From Pararhodobacter sp. (GTDB taxonomy: Bacteria > Pseudomonadota > Alphaproteobacteria > Rhodobacterales > Rhodobacteraceae), in NCBI RefSeq assembly GCF_034676545.1, contig NZ_JAUCBZ010000015.1, positions 2,387,001 through 2,451,000 on the forward strand: DNA of 64,000 nucleotides. Reading direction: 5' to 3'. The notes below the pieces were generated by a model that worked only from the letters and a program-made list of their open reading frames with translations, did no database searches and had not been told where the DNA came from. A program made the translations under genes and the position numbers. Position 1 is the first letter of the stretch. Every line of letters begins with the position of its first letter. Of this stretch, positions 54,738-63,908 are shown one piece after another.

Positions 54738-55829
54738 TCAGTCGCCAAAGGACGACAGATAGGCGATCACCGCGGCGCGGTCAGCCTCATCGCGCAAGCC
54801 CCGGAACGACATCCGCGTGCCGCGCATGTAGCCTCGTGGATCGGCGAGGAAGCTGTCGAGGGCCTCGGGCGTCCAGACCAGGCCATCGGCCGCCGCCTGC
54901 TGCATCGGGTTCGAATAGCGGAACCCGTCCACAGCGCCTGCGGCGTTGCCGACAATGCCATAAAGGTTCGGCCCGGTGCCATTGCGTGCGCCTTGCTCAA
55001 CGGTGTGGCAACTGCGGCATTGACGCCACAACCCTTCGCCCGCAGCAACCAGGGCCGGGTCCAGGGTTGGGGTTTCCGGCTCTGCGGCGGCTTCCTGGGT
55101 CGGCTCGGCTGCGGGCATCGCCCCTTCGCCACCCTCGGGCAGCCCGGCGTTTTCGGCCACTCCGCTGGCACGATCCGGCGCAAACACCGTCACCGCACCC
55201 TCGGGCGTGGATTGCAGATCGGTGGCGCGCAGGGTGATGTGAACCGGCGCGCTGCAATCGCTCATGCAGGGGTCACCCGTGAACAGCGGCACCTCGACCT
55301 CGACACGGTCATCGACATAGAACCCATCGGCATTCGGCATCTCGACATCGAGGAAATTGTCGCGCGACAGCACAAAGTCGTCATCCACGATGCCGTTGGA
55401 ATAGAGGATATACGCGGTGATGGCATAGGTCTCATCAGCGGTCAGGATCTGCGCATTGCCAAAGGGCATCGAGCGATGGACATAGTCCCAGACGGTTGAC
55501 AGGTACGGCCAATAGCTGCCGACGGTTTTCACCGGGCGGCGGTTGGTGAGCGTGCCTTCGCCGCCCGCGATGACCGGGAATGCGCCCGCCCCCTCGCCGA
55601 AATCGCCGTGACAACTGGCGCAGTTTTCAACCCAGAGATCCTCGCCATCATAGACATCGCCGGAGCCCTCGGGCAGGCCAGTGCCATCGGGCTCGACCGC
55701 GATATCCCAGGCCGTGATTTCTGCGGGCAGGGCGGGGCGGCCAAGATTGTGGACCTGTGCCATGAGAGGCGTGGCAAGCATACCCGCCAACGCCGTGGTG
55801 GTGAGCGCCTTAAGTACTGACTTCGACAT
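54738..55829 (-). CDS. soxD: Cytochrome subunit SoxD of the sulfur dehydrogenase SoxCD
   Basis: A 363-residue diheme c-type cytochrome that takes electrons from SoxC. Signal peptide near residue 24 (PLMA/Q). Heme sites: CASCH (C70-H74) and CRSCH near residue 280, separated by a long acidic, alanine-proline-rich linker. Its start lies 20 bases inside the soxC end. SoxCD oxidises SoxY-bound sulfur without free sulfite. Confidence 0.94.
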   Translation of the reverse strand: MSKSVLKALTTTALAGMLATPLMAQVHNLGRPALPAEITAWDIAVEPDGTGLPEGSGDVYDGEDLWVENCASCHGDFGEGAGAFPVIAGGEGTLTNRRPVKTVGSYWPYLSTVWDYVHRSMPFGNAQILTADETYAITAYILYSNGIVDDDFVLSRDNFLDVEMPNADGFYVDDRVEVEVPLFTGDPCMSDCSAPVHITLRATDLQSTPEGAVTVFAPDRASGVAENAGLPEGGEGAMPAAEPTQEAAAEPETPTLDPALVAAGEGLWRQCRSCHTVEQGARNGTGPNLYGIVGNAAGAVDGFRYSNPMQQAAADGLVWTPEALDSFLADPRGYMRGTRMSFRGLRDEADRAAVIAYLSSFGD

Positions 55830-57102
55830 TTTCCACCGCTCCGTTCTCATAGACCGCCCAGGTCTGAATTCCGTTGTTGTGATACACCGAGTTCAACCCG
55901 CGAATGTCGCGCAACTGGTTCTTGGTCGGCTGGACATAGCCGGTATCGTCCATCGCCCGCGATTGCAGCAACATCGGGCTGCCGTCCCACTCGATTTCCA
56001 GATAGAACCGCGACAGCGCGAACTTGCCGCCCTGCGTGCCAAGCCGCGCGGTCTGCCAGTTGACGCCACCATCCAGCGAGACATCCACGCGCTCAACTGC
56101 CCCGCGACCAGACCACGCCAGACCCGTGATGACCAGCGGGCCAGTGCCATGGGTGATCGGCATTTGCGGCGAGGGCGAGGTGATGACGGATTTCGCGTCC
56201 ATCTCCCAGGTCCATTTGCGCGCGCGTCCATCGGGCATGAGGTCGGTGTATTTCGAGGTCTCCTCGCGGGCTTCCACTGCCGAATGGTTCACGCCAATGC
56301 GGCGCACCCATTTGACCCACATGTTCCCCTCCCAGCCGGGAACCACCAGCCGGACCGGGTAGCCATGCTCTTTGCGCAGCGCCTCGCCGTTGGCCTTGAA
56401 GGCAACCAACACGTCGTCCATCGCCTTTTCCAGCGGGATCGAGCGCCCGTTCGACGAGGCATCGGCCCCCTCGACAAAGATCCACTGGCCTTCGGGCTGC
56501 ACGCCCGCTTCCTCCAGCAAGACGCGCAGCGGGATGCCGGTGTATTCCATGTTGTGAATCATGCCGTGGGTGAACTGCGCGCCGTTCAATTGCGCGCCCG
56601 CCCATTCCATGCCCGAATTCGCCGCGCATTCGCAGAAATACACATGATTTTCACGCGGGAAGCGCATCAGATCTTCGTAGGTGAACACCAGCGGGCGATC
56701 CACGAGGCCGGTGATCATCAGGCGATAATCGTCTTTCGACAGCTCGATCGCGCCCGAATGGTGCCGCTCGAAGGCGCAGCCCTGCGGGGTGATCGTGCCG
56801 TCAAGTGCATGGATCGGTGTGAAGTTGATCGAACTGATCGGGTCGGCGGTCAGCCAGGAGACCGTGCGACGCACGACATCCTCTTCGAACCGGATCGGCA
56901 GTCCGTAGGGTGAGGCGTCCACCCCGTCACCCGTGGCCGAGGCCCAGTCCTGCACTTCGGTGATCAGCGGGTCGGCCTCTTGCGCGTTGGCCGTTGCGGC
57001 CCCCACGACAGCGCCGCCCGCGGCCAGCCCGGCCGTGCGCAGAAAATTGCGACGGCTGGTGTCTACCGGGTGCGTGTGATCGTCATCAGACATGTCGGTC
57101 AT
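55810..57102 (-). CDS. soxC: Sulfur dehydrogenase molybdenum subunit SoxC
   Basis: A 430-residue molybdoenzyme of the sulfite oxidase family. A twin-arginine signal (SRRNFLRTAG) directs export. The molybdenum-ligand cysteine is in YFCECAANSGMEW. PVRLVVPGWEGNMWVKW is the conserved cofactor loop. With SoxD it oxidises the sulfane sulfur on SoxY six electrons. The ATG at 57102 is preceded by aaggagcaagcgtc. Confidence 0.96.
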   Translation of the reverse strand: MTDMSDDDHTHPVDTSRRNFLRTAGLAAGGAVVGAATANAQEADPLITEVQDWASATGDGVDASPYGLPIRFEEDVVRRTVSWLTADPISSINFTPIHALDGTITPQGCAFERHHSGAIELSKDDYRLMITGLVDRPLVFTYEDLMRFPRENHVYFCECAANSGMEWAGAQLNGAQFTHGMIHNMEYTGIPLRVLLEEAGVQPEGQWIFVEGADASSNGRSIPLEKAMDDVLVAFKANGEALRKEHGYPVRLVVPGWEGNMWVKWVRRIGVNHSAVEAREETSKYTDLMPDGRARKWTWEMDAKSVITSPSPQMPITHGTGPLVITGLAWSGRGAVERVDVSLDGGVNWQTARLGTQGGKFALSRFYLEIEWDGSPMLLQSRAMDDTGYVQPTKNQLRDIRGLNSVYHNNGIQTWAVYENGAVENVEVST

Positions 57103-57128
57103 GACGCTTGCTCCTTCGTTTCAACGTC

Positions 57129-58826
57129 TCAGTTGCCGGTTACGGTTACCGCAGTGTTGGGTTCAGCCGATACGCGACCAAGTTTGCGAATGTGCTCTTC
57201 GACCACATCCCAGATCTGCGGCCCCTCGGTGCCTTCATTGACCGAGGCCCAGCCGCCAACCGTATAGCTGCGCGCCATATCCAACGCCTCGCCGGTGCGC
57301 AGCAGGGTCAGGCCGGTAATCCGCTCGCCGATTGGTTTCTGAATATCAATGGCATAGGCAAGACCGCCCAGGCGCACCATATCGCCACCCTGTTGGTAAT
57401 AGGGATCGGTGTTGAACAGGTTGTCGGCGACATCCTCGAGGATCGCATGGATCGTCTCGCCGGTCATTTCCGAACGGTACACCTTGCCATAGGTCATCGA
57501 GGTCACACTGTGGATATCCTCGCGGGTGATCGCGTCGCCGGGCATCAGGCTGGCGCCCCAGCGCACGCCGGGCGACATGGCAATCTCGGTGTCGCGCTCG
57601 GACATGATGGCGTCGCAAATCAGGGTGTCCCAGGTCCCGCCAAAGTTGCCGCGCCGGTAGAGCAGGCTGTCGGTGTGGCCGATGACCTCCTCGAGCTGCT
57701 CTTTGTAGGGTGCGCGCTCGGCGTCGACCAGCGCGGCCATCTCGGGGTCGGGGGCGATCACGTCGCTGAACACCGGGATCAACTTGTGGCGAAAGCCCAT
57801 CAACTGCCCGTCGCGCACATCGAGATCCAGACGGGTGACAAATTTCCCATGGCTGCCCGAGGCGATCAACAGCGTGGTGCCGACCAGAACGGGCTCGGGC
57901 AGGGCGTCATGGGTGTGGCCGGTCAGGATCACGTCGATGCCGGAGACGCGGCTGGCCATCTTGCGGTCGACGTCAAAGCCGTTGTGCGACAGAACGACGA
58001 CGACATCGGCCCCTTGACCGCGCACTTCGTCCACCATCTCCTGCATGCGTTCATCGCGGATGCCAAAGCTGAATTCCGGGAACATCCAGCCCGGATTGGC
58101 GATTGGCATATAAGGAAAGGCTTGACCGATGACCGCCACCTTGGCGCCACCACGCTCGAACCAGGTGTAGGACGGAAAGTCTTCGGAGGGTTCGTTCCAC
58201 TCGGCGTCAAAGATGTTCTGGCCAAGGAACGGGAAGTTCAATTGTGCGACCAGTTCGAACACCCGCTCGGTGCCAAAGGTCCATTCCCAATGCGAGGTCA
58301 TCGCCTCGGTGCCGAGCGCGTTCATGATGTTGACCATGTCCTGACCGCCGGTCAGATAGCTGGTCATCGAGCCGTGCCAGGTATCGCCGCCGTCCAGCAC
58401 AATCGCATCCGGGCGATCGGCTTTGATGGCCTTGACGATGGTGGCGACACGGTCCATGCCGCCCATCTTGCCGTAGGTCTGCCCGAGGGCGACAAAATCC
58501 TTGTAGGTCAACGCATAAGCCTCGGGCGAGCCGGGCGTCAGGTTGAACATGTCGATGAAATCCTGGCCCACGACATGCGGTGGCACGCCGCGGACGTCAC
58601 CAACACCGATGTTGAATTCCGGCTCGCGGAACCAGATCGGTTTGGTGTGGGCGTGAATATCCGTGACGTGGATCAGCGAGATATTCCCGAACGTGTCAAA
58701 TCGCAACAGGTCGTCCTGGGTCAGGACTTGTTGCGCGGCCAGTTTGGACCAGTTGCCAAAGCCGGAAATACCGTACAGGGCGGATGCAGCAATCGAGGCT
58801 TGCAGGAATTCGCGCCGGGATATCAT
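57129..58826 (-). CDS. soxB: Thiosulfohydrolase SoxB
   Basis: Dimanganese enzyme that removes sulfate from SoxY-cysteine-S-sulfonate. It belongs to the 5'-nucleotidase family. The 565-residue length is normal. Tat signal SRREFLQ; metal motifs VTDIHAH (DxH), LDGGDTWHGS (GGD) and SHNGFDVD and HTHDALPEP. The ribosome site ataggagatcg precedes the start. Its own promoter may exist because a terminator lies between soxA and soxB. Confidence 0.96.
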   Translation of the reverse strand: MISRREFLQASIAASALYGISGFGNWSKLAAQQVLTQDDLLRFDTFGNISLIHVTDIHAHTKPIWFREPEFNIGVGDVRGVPPHVVGQDFIDMFNLTPGSPEAYALTYKDFVALGQTYGKMGGMDRVATIVKAIKADRPDAIVLDGGDTWHGSMTSYLTGGQDMVNIMNALGTEAMTSHWEWTFGTERVFELVAQLNFPFLGQNIFDAEWNEPSEDFPSYTWFERGGAKVAVIGQAFPYMPIANPGWMFPEFSFGIRDERMQEMVDEVRGQGADVVVVLSHNGFDVDRKMASRVSGIDVILTGHTHDALPEPVLVGTTLLIASGSHGKFVTRLDLDVRDGQLMGFRHKLIPVFSDVIAPDPEMAALVDAERAPYKEQLEEVIGHTDSLLYRRGNFGGTWDTLICDAIMSERDTEIAMSPGVRWGASLMPGDAITREDIHSVTSMTYGKVYRSEMTGETIHAILEDVADNLFNTDPYYQQGGDMVRLGGLAYAIDIQKPIGERITGLTLLRTGEALDMARSYTVGGWASVNEGTEGPQIWDVVEEHIRKLGRVSAEPNTAVTVTGN

Positions 58827-58973
58827 GCGTTCGATCTCCTATAGTCGAGAGAGGCGGGGCGGATTTGAAGCCGAAGTTATGCCAATCTACGAAGATGTGA
58901 ATATACGGAAAAGCTTGATGAGCGCGAAACGCGCGGTCTGCCGTATGGTCTGACCCCCGGAACCCAAGGGTGG

Positions 58974-59000
58974 AAAAAGGGGCGCGGCGGGCCGCACCCC
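58974..59000 (-). terminator. Intrinsic terminator between soxA and soxB
   Basis: On the minus strand, GGGGTGCGGC-cc-GCCGCGCCCC (one G-T pair) is followed by TTTTT. It is 10 bases after the soxA stop and about 150 bases before soxB. It should reduce read-through into soxBCDEF. Confidence 0.78.
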
Positions 59001-59009
59001 TCGCGTGTC

Positions 59010-59876
59010 TTATGGTCGGACCGAGACGCCTTCGATCGACAGACCCATGCCGCGCGAGGCGACGTAGAGCTCCAGCGCGCGGAACTCGTCTGAGCCTTCG
59101 GCAAAAGTTTCGGCACGGGTGTCACGGATACAGCCACGGAAGCGGTTGTGTATCGACACGATACCCGCGTTCTTCAGGCGGTAGGTCGGGAACCCGTTGA
59201 TCTGGCCTTGGCTCAAGTGATCCGCGCGGATCATCAGACCATAACTCTCCTCATGACAACTCGAACAGGACAGTTCGAGCTGGCCGTAACGAGTATAATA
59301 CATGTCGCGACCCTGCTCCCAATAGGGGGCGGCGGGGCCATCAATCTGCACGTCAACCGGCATGCCGCGCGATTGCAACGAGATATAGGACGTCATCGAC
59401 GTCATTTCATTCCCGCTCCAGCGCCACGCCTCGGCCCCCATGCGCTCCGTGCGGCAGTCGTTCACATAGTCTTCCATCGACCACAGGACGCCATCCTCGT
59501 TGACATGGGGCATGCTGGCGCGAACGCCCGCCATGCTTTCCTCGGCATCGCCGTGGCAATCCTGACAGGACTGGCCGGCGGTGCCGTCCGCGGTGGACCA
59601 CAATGCCTCTCCGTTTTCCACGGCAAGCATCGCCGGGTTTTCAAAGTCGTCCATCTGCATGGCCCGTGTGTCGGCATCGCGGAACAACCAGCCCGAGTAG
59701 CGCTCGGGCAGGTTGGGTGTGATGACATCGTCGCTCGGGGCGCGGGTCACAAGGTGTAACTCGCCCTCGATGATCAGTTCTGCCGTTGGGTCCGGATCGG
59801 CCCAGGCCATGCCCGTGAACAAGGCCATACAGGCCGACGCCAAGGCCATCGTTGTGGCAGTCTTAAGGTGCTGCAT
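59010..59876 (-). CDS. soxA: Diheme cytochrome SoxA
   Basis: A 288-residue periplasmic partner of SoxX, which couples thiosulfate to the SoxY cysteine. Heme motifs CQDCH (C104-H108) and CSSCH (C204-H208) are both intact; cysteines C141 and C249 (RGCIRDTRAE) match the axial and active-site cysteine ligands. The signal peptide is cleaved near residue 26. Preceded by ggaggagacact. Confidence 0.95.
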   Translation of the reverse strand: MQHLKTATTMALASACMALFTGMAWADPDPTAELIIEGELHLVTRAPSDDVITPNLPERYSGWLFRDADTRAMQMDDFENPAMLAVENGEALWSTADGTAGQSCQDCHGDAEESMAGVRASMPHVNEDGVLWSMEDYVNDCRTERMGAEAWRWSGNEMTSMTSYISLQSRGMPVDVQIDGPAAPYWEQGRDMYYTRYGQLELSCSSCHEESYGLMIRADHLSQGQINGFPTYRLKNAGIVSIHNRFRGCIRDTRAETFAEGSDEFRALELYVASRGMGLSIEGVSVRP

Positions 59877-59911
59877 AGTGTCTCCTCCCAGACTTCTGTC
59901 GCGCCGAAAGC

Positions 59912-60238
59912 TCAGCTGACTTCGAAGGCTTCGGTTGCGGTGTAAACGTCGCCGTTGTCATCATACCAGGTGAAAACAAAGTCACCGGATTGGTCAACGA
60001 GGGCCTCGAATTCAAAGTACGGATTGGCGGAAATCGCGCCTTCGAGAGCGGAATCAAGGACCATGCGGCCGTTGAATTCACATGTGAAGCGGTTGATGAT
60101 CTGACGCGGAATCGTTTCGCCGGCCGAATTGCGGCGCTGGCCCGATTCCATGTCGTGATTGATCAAGGTTTTCACCACGATCGAGTCGCCTGCCGACGCG
60201 CTGCGTGGGAGGCGGATGCGGGGTCTTACTTCTGTCAT
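59912..60238 (-). CDS. soxZ: Sulfur carrier complex subunit SoxZ
   Basis: A 108-residue beta-sandwich partner of SoxY. Family landmarks: IRLPRSASAGDSIVVKTLINHDMESG and RFTCEFNGRMV. Carries no signal peptide, since it is exported with SoxY. The ATG at 60238 is preceded by caggagtaacg. Located between soxY and soxA as in other Sox operons. Confidence 0.95.
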   Translation of the reverse strand: MTEVRPRIRLPRSASAGDSIVVKTLINHDMESGQRRNSAGETIPRQIINRFTCEFNGRMVLDSALEGAISANPYFEFEALVDQSGDFVFTWYDDNGDVYTATEAFEVS

Positions 60239-60263
60239 CTGCGTTACTCCTGAAATGTCTGGC

Positions 60264-60680
60264 TCAGCCGCCGCAGCCGCCGATGGTGACTTTGATCTCG
60301 ACGCGGGTCGAGGCAAACGTGCCGTCTGCCATCTTGGCAATTGCCACCACGTCCTGGGTCCGGCCCAGACGAATGCGGGTGGCAATCATGGCGGCCCCGG
60401 CCGCTTCGCCGAACATGAACCGGCCGACATTGGGGGTCGGGTTGCCGGTGGCAATGATGGTGATTTCGCTGGCACCGGGCGCCGAGATCGCGATCGGAAC
60501 GGTGTTTCCGTTCTCGGCGATTTCAGGCGCGGTGATGGTGACACCGGTTTCGGCCATCTCGGCCCCACCGGTAAAGGCGGCGATTGCTTCTTCGACCGTG
60601 AGGGCCGAGGCGGTTACGGGTAGCAGGGCCAAAGCCGAGGCTCCGAGACCGATCGCGAGTGTGTCGCGTCTTGTCAGCAT
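60264..60680 (-). CDS. soxY: Sulfur carrier SoxY
   Basis: A 138-residue periplasmic protein that carries sulfur intermediates on its C-terminal cysteine. The C-terminal GGCGG swinging arm is intact. A Tat-type signal (TRRDTLAIGLGASAL) exports it together with SoxZ. The start is preceded by gaaaggagttc. Confidence 0.96.
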   Translation of the reverse strand: MLTRRDTLAIGLGASALALLPVTASALTVEEAIAAFTGGAEMAETGVTITAPEIAENGNTVPIAISAPGASEITIIATGNPTPNVGRFMFGEAAGAAMIATRIRLGRTQDVVAIAKMADGTFASTRVEIKVTIGGCGG

Positions 60681-60718
60681 GGGTGAACTCCTTTCAAGTT
60701 TCGGGGCTGGGACCGCGT

Positions 60719-61216
60719 TCAGTCGGTCAGCGTCATGAGATAGGCGATGGTATCCTCGATCTGCTGCGCCGAGAGCAGGGGACCAAAAGTGGCGGGATCT
60801 GCGGCGCGGCCGGTATAGCCGTCACCGGGACGAATGAAGCCGGTCACGCGGTAAAACGACGGCATCCGGGTTTCGGGGAACATGTGCTTGGCGTCAACGA
60901 GGATGCCGCGCAGTTCTGCCTCGGACCAGCGGCTGCCGGCGCCGTCGAAGGACGGGCCCACATTGCCTTGGAATTCGACATCCGGAAGTGCGGAAACCTG
61001 GTGGCATGCAACGCAGTTCCCCTGCGATTGCGTCGATACAACAGTCACCCCATCGGCGGCGTTGCCGGGTGCGCCGGTCAGCGATTCCGTCACCATGACG
61101 TCGTCGACCCAGACGATATCAGTGGGTGCCGTTTGCGCGACGGCAGCCCCGGAAAAGACGAGGCCGGCGACAACAAGGCTCGCGACGGCGGAGCCGGTCA
61201 CAGCTTTCAGGTTCAT
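60719..61216 (-). CDS. soxX: Monoheme cytochrome SoxX
   Basis: A 165-residue periplasmic cytochrome c. The heme site is CVACH (C68-H72); ETRMPSFY supplies a probable distal methionine. Signal peptide ends near residue 28 (AVA/Q). With SoxA it accepts electrons during thiosulfate attachment. The start has gggaggacatcc. Confidence 0.94.
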   Translation of the reverse strand: MNLKAVTGSAVASLVVAGLVFSGAAVAQTAPTDIVWVDDVMVTESLTGAPGNAADGVTVVSTQSQGNCVACHQVSALPDVEFQGNVGPSFDGAGSRWSEAELRGILVDAKHMFPETRMPSFYRVTGFIRPGDGYTGRAADPATFGPLLSAQQIEDTIAYLMTLTD

Positions 61217-61427
61217 GGATGTCCTCCCTGACATTCAGCGATTGATTGTTGCGCTCTCCCAAACGCATTACGAAACTAACGTAGCCGATGGTGCACCGAA
61301 ACGGCAACAGAAAATTCAAGTTTATGCATATTGGTTTTGCATTCCATTGACGTGTCCTTGCTGTTGCAGGATTGGGAACTCGGTTTGACCGCGATTGGTT
61401 CCCTGATCCTTGGCGGGTGTTCGGCGA
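61217..61427. promoter_or_regulatory. soxW-soxX intergenic region, probable operon promoter
   Basis: This 211-base, relatively AT-rich gap precedes soxXYZA. In Paracoccus, SoxR is reported to bind both the soxS-soxV and soxW-soxX gaps. A CATTAC word at 61266-61271 also occurs in the soxS-soxV gap. Exact promoter boxes are not clear. Confidence 0.4.
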
Positions 61428-62015
61428 CTACGGGTTCAGGTTGCGCGCCACATAATGCTGGAAATGCTCGTCGCCTTCATAACCGCGCTCCAGCACCCAT
61501 TGCAGCATCAGCCTTGTGGTGCCACGCTCGAAGGCGCCGGGCATGATCATCACGGCGGCATCGCGCACGGTGCCTGATTCTGGCACGTTCTCGGGCAGGA
61601 AGATCATGGTTGGCGTGAACACCACGCCCCAGCGGGTCATCATGTCACGCTCATCGCGCACATCACCGTCAAAATCGGTGACCGGAACATTGCCGAACAG
61701 GTTCATCTGTACAACGAAATAATCCTCGCGCAGCATCCGCGCGATATCGTCGTCGGTATAGACATGCTCGTGCATGCGCGTGCAATAGATGCAGCCGCGT
61801 TGCTCGACCAGGATCAACATCCGCTTGCTCAGCGATTTGGCCTCTTCGAGGTCGTCGCGCATGTCGCGGAAGGTCTCATTGAGCCAGCCGGGCTTGTGCA
61901 AGCCATCCTCGCCCATTGGCGCTACGGCCTGGTCAGCGCGGGCCGGGCGAGTCAGGGATGCGGCGGCAACCGTCAGCGCCATACCGCTCAAGAACGTTCG
62001 ACGATTTGTTGGCAT
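61428..62015 (-). CDS. soxW: Periplasmic thioredoxin SoxW
   Basis: A 195-residue thioredoxin-fold protein with a twin-arginine-like signal (NRRTFLSGM). Redox motif CIYC (C75, C78). FTPTMIFLPE is the cis-proline region. It takes electrons from SoxV. The start at 62015 has an excellent aaggaggagg site; a longer frame to 62687 is only overlap with soxV. Confidence 0.92.
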   Translation of the reverse strand: MPTNRRTFLSGMALTVAAASLTRPARADQAVAPMGEDGLHKPGWLNETFRDMRDDLEEAKSLSKRMLILVEQRGCIYCTRMHEHVYTDDDIARMLREDYFVVQMNLFGNVPVTDFDGDVRDERDMMTRWGVVFTPTMIFLPENVPESGTVRDAAVMIMPGAFERGTTRLMLQWVLERGYEGDEHFQHYVARNLNP

Positions 62016-62038
62016 TTTGGCCTCCTCCTTGGGCGATG

Positions 62039-62776
62039 TTAACCGATCGAGGCCATCCACGGCATTACCTCGATCATCCATTGCGCGATATAGGCGACGG
62101 AATTCGTGGCGATCAGAATCGCGAACACGATCAGCATCACGCCCATGATCTTCTCGACATATTGCAGCTTGTTGCGGTGGCGTGAGACCCAGTTGAGGAA
62201 CGGCCGCGCGAACAGGGCGGCGATCACGAAGGGCAGGGTCATCGCCATGCCATACACGAACAGCAGCATGGCGCCGCGCGTGATGTCGCCCATGCCCGAC
62301 GCGATCATCAGGATCGCCGCCAGTGCCGGGCCGACGCAGGGTGTCCAACCAAAGCCAAAGGCGAGGCCCATCACATAGCTGCCGATCACCGATTTTGGCG
62401 CGCCGGCGTTCTCGATCCGCGCCTGACGATACAACAGAGAGATTTTCAGCACGCCGAGAAAATGCAGGCCGAACACGAACAGCACAGCCGCGGCGACCCA
62501 TTGCAGCGTGTCGCGCCATTCCAGAAAGGCCTGACCGAGCGCCGTGGCACCCATGCCCAGCAGCACGAAGATCGTTGTCACACCCAGCGAAAACGCCAGT
62601 GCAGACAGAACCAACCGCCGCTGAGCGCCGGGTGCCAGCCCTTGATCCGCGCGCAGTTCCGCCATCGACAGACCGGCCATGTAACACAGGTAAAACGGCA
62701 CCATCGGCAAGATGCAGGGCGACAGAAACGAGAGGATCCCGGCAAGGGCTGCGCCACCGAAGCTGATATCAAACAT
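62039..62776 (-). CDS. soxV: CcdA-family thiol transporter SoxV
   Basis: A 245-residue membrane protein with six segments that carries reducing equivalents across the membrane for Sox activation. Conserved cysteines are in SPCILPMVPFY and GWTPCVGPAL. It begins with gaggtgatgctgc upstream and is divergent from soxS. It is the first gene of the minus-strand sox operon. Confidence 0.93.
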   Translation of the reverse strand: MFDISFGGAALAGILSFLSPCILPMVPFYLCYMAGLSMAELRADQGLAPGAQRRLVLSALAFSLGVTTIFVLLGMGATALGQAFLEWRDTLQWVAAAVLFVFGLHFLGVLKISLLYRQARIENAGAPKSVIGSYVMGLAFGFGWTPCVGPALAAILMIASGMGDITRGAMLLFVYGMAMTLPFVIAALFARPFLNWVSRHRNKLQYVEKIMGVMLIVFAILIATNSVAYIAQWMIEVMPWMASIG

Positions 62777-62933
62777 GCAGCATCACCTCTTTGGCCGACC
62801 TTGCGAGCGACTCTTGCCCGCGCAACTCAATCACATTACAATGTTGTTATGTATCCAAACGCTCGTCAATCGGGAATTGAAGGGTTACACTGAATATCTT
62901 GATTCCGACGCGCACCTTTGCAGGAGGACCGAC
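62777..62933. promoter_or_regulatory. Divergent soxV-soxS promoter region
   Basis: The 157-base divergent gap contains ACATTACAATGT (62833-62844), a perfect 5-bp palindrome with a 2-base centre. It also has GAAT-N6-ATTC at 62892-62905. Both are plausible SoxR operators; neither is proven. Confidence 0.45.
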
Positions 62934-63317
62934 ATGCTGATCAAACGTCTGACATCTGTTGTTGTCGCTCTGATCCTGAGTGGCCTGTCCGCAATGCCCG
63001 GTTTTGCGCAGGAATTCCGTCTGTTGATGATCGAACAGGTTGGCTGCTACGTCTGCGAGGCGTTCAACCGCGATATCGCCCCGATCTATGAGGCATCGCC
63101 CGAAGGCGAGGTTGCGCCGTTGATCCATGCCGATCTGCGTGGCCCTTTGCCCGACGGGGTAACGCTGCATTCACGGCCTTTTGTGACGCCAACCTTCATT
63201 CTGCTGGATCAGAATGGCACCGAAATCGGGCGCTTGCTCGGGTTTCCCGGCGAAGACTTCTTTTGGCCCTATATCAATGAGATGTTCGCCACGGCGCGGG
63301 CCGCGACCTCGGGTTGA
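62934..63317 (+). CDS. soxS: Periplasmic thioredoxin SoxS
   Basis: A 127-residue secreted thioredoxin-like protein with a hydrophobic signal peptide (to about residue 25). Redox motif CYVC (C38, C41) and PFVTPTFILLD as cis-proline loop. In Paracoccus SoxS keeps SoxYZ active. The ATG follows caggaggaccg. Divergent from soxV. Confidence 0.9.
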   Translation: MLIKRLTSVVVALILSGLSAMPGFAQEFRLLMIEQVGCYVCEAFNRDIAPIYEASPEGEVAPLIHADLRGPLPDGVTLHSRPFVTPTFILLDQNGTEIGRLLGFPGEDFFWPYINEMFATARAATSG

Positions 63318-63445
63318 ACACCCGCCGCGCGATGGTTTGCACCACCATCCCACTCAATTCCTTGCAAATCCCATGATACACTGAACTTTGGTCATGTGAC
63401 GCCAAAGGGCGTTGACGCCATGATCAAGGGTAGAGTGGAGATCGC

Positions 63446-63811
63446 ATGTCGCCAGACGACATGACACAAATTCCGTCGTTCGAACAGGACGTGGATACCG
63501 GGCGCTGCGATGCACCCGGGTCATCGTTTCAACTCGCCCAGGCGCGCGGAGCGGCGGATTTTCTGAAAGCCTTGGGCCACGAGGGGCGCTTGTTGATGCT
63601 GTGCCACCTGTGCGAGCGGGATCTGTCGGTCACCGAGCTCGAGCAGTTGATCATGTCGCGCCAAGCCGCGGTTAGCCAGCAGCTTGCGCGTTTACGCCAT
63701 GAAAAGCTGGTGACGACACGGCGCGACGGCAATCAGATCATCTACTCTCTGGCCGATTCGCGCGTGCGTGACACCATTTTGACCATTCAACGTCTGTTTG
63801 GACGCCCCTGA
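63446..63811 (+). CDS. soxR: ArsR-family repressor SoxR
   Basis: A 121-residue winged-helix repressor of sox genes. Recognition helix is SRQAAVSQQLARLRHEKL. Cysteines: C21, C53 and C56 (MLCHLC). C53 matches the first cysteine of persulfide sensors such as SqrR/BigR; the C-terminal partner cysteine expected in the last helix is absent (it ends QRLFGRP). The gene is 128 bases after soxS on the same strand. Confidence 0.9.
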   Translation: MSPDDMTQIPSFEQDVDTGRCDAPGSSFQLAQARGAADFLKALGHEGRLLMLCHLCERDLSVTELEQLIMSRQAAVSQQLARLRHEKLVTTRRDGNQIIYSLADSRVRDTILTIQRLFGRP

Positions 63812-63908
63812 CGCGCATGACGCCTCGATCTGCCTGATCCAGATCAAGGCGCATTCATGCAGATAACGGCATATCGGGGCGCAGGAATCTTGAGCCGGGG
63901 ATACATCT

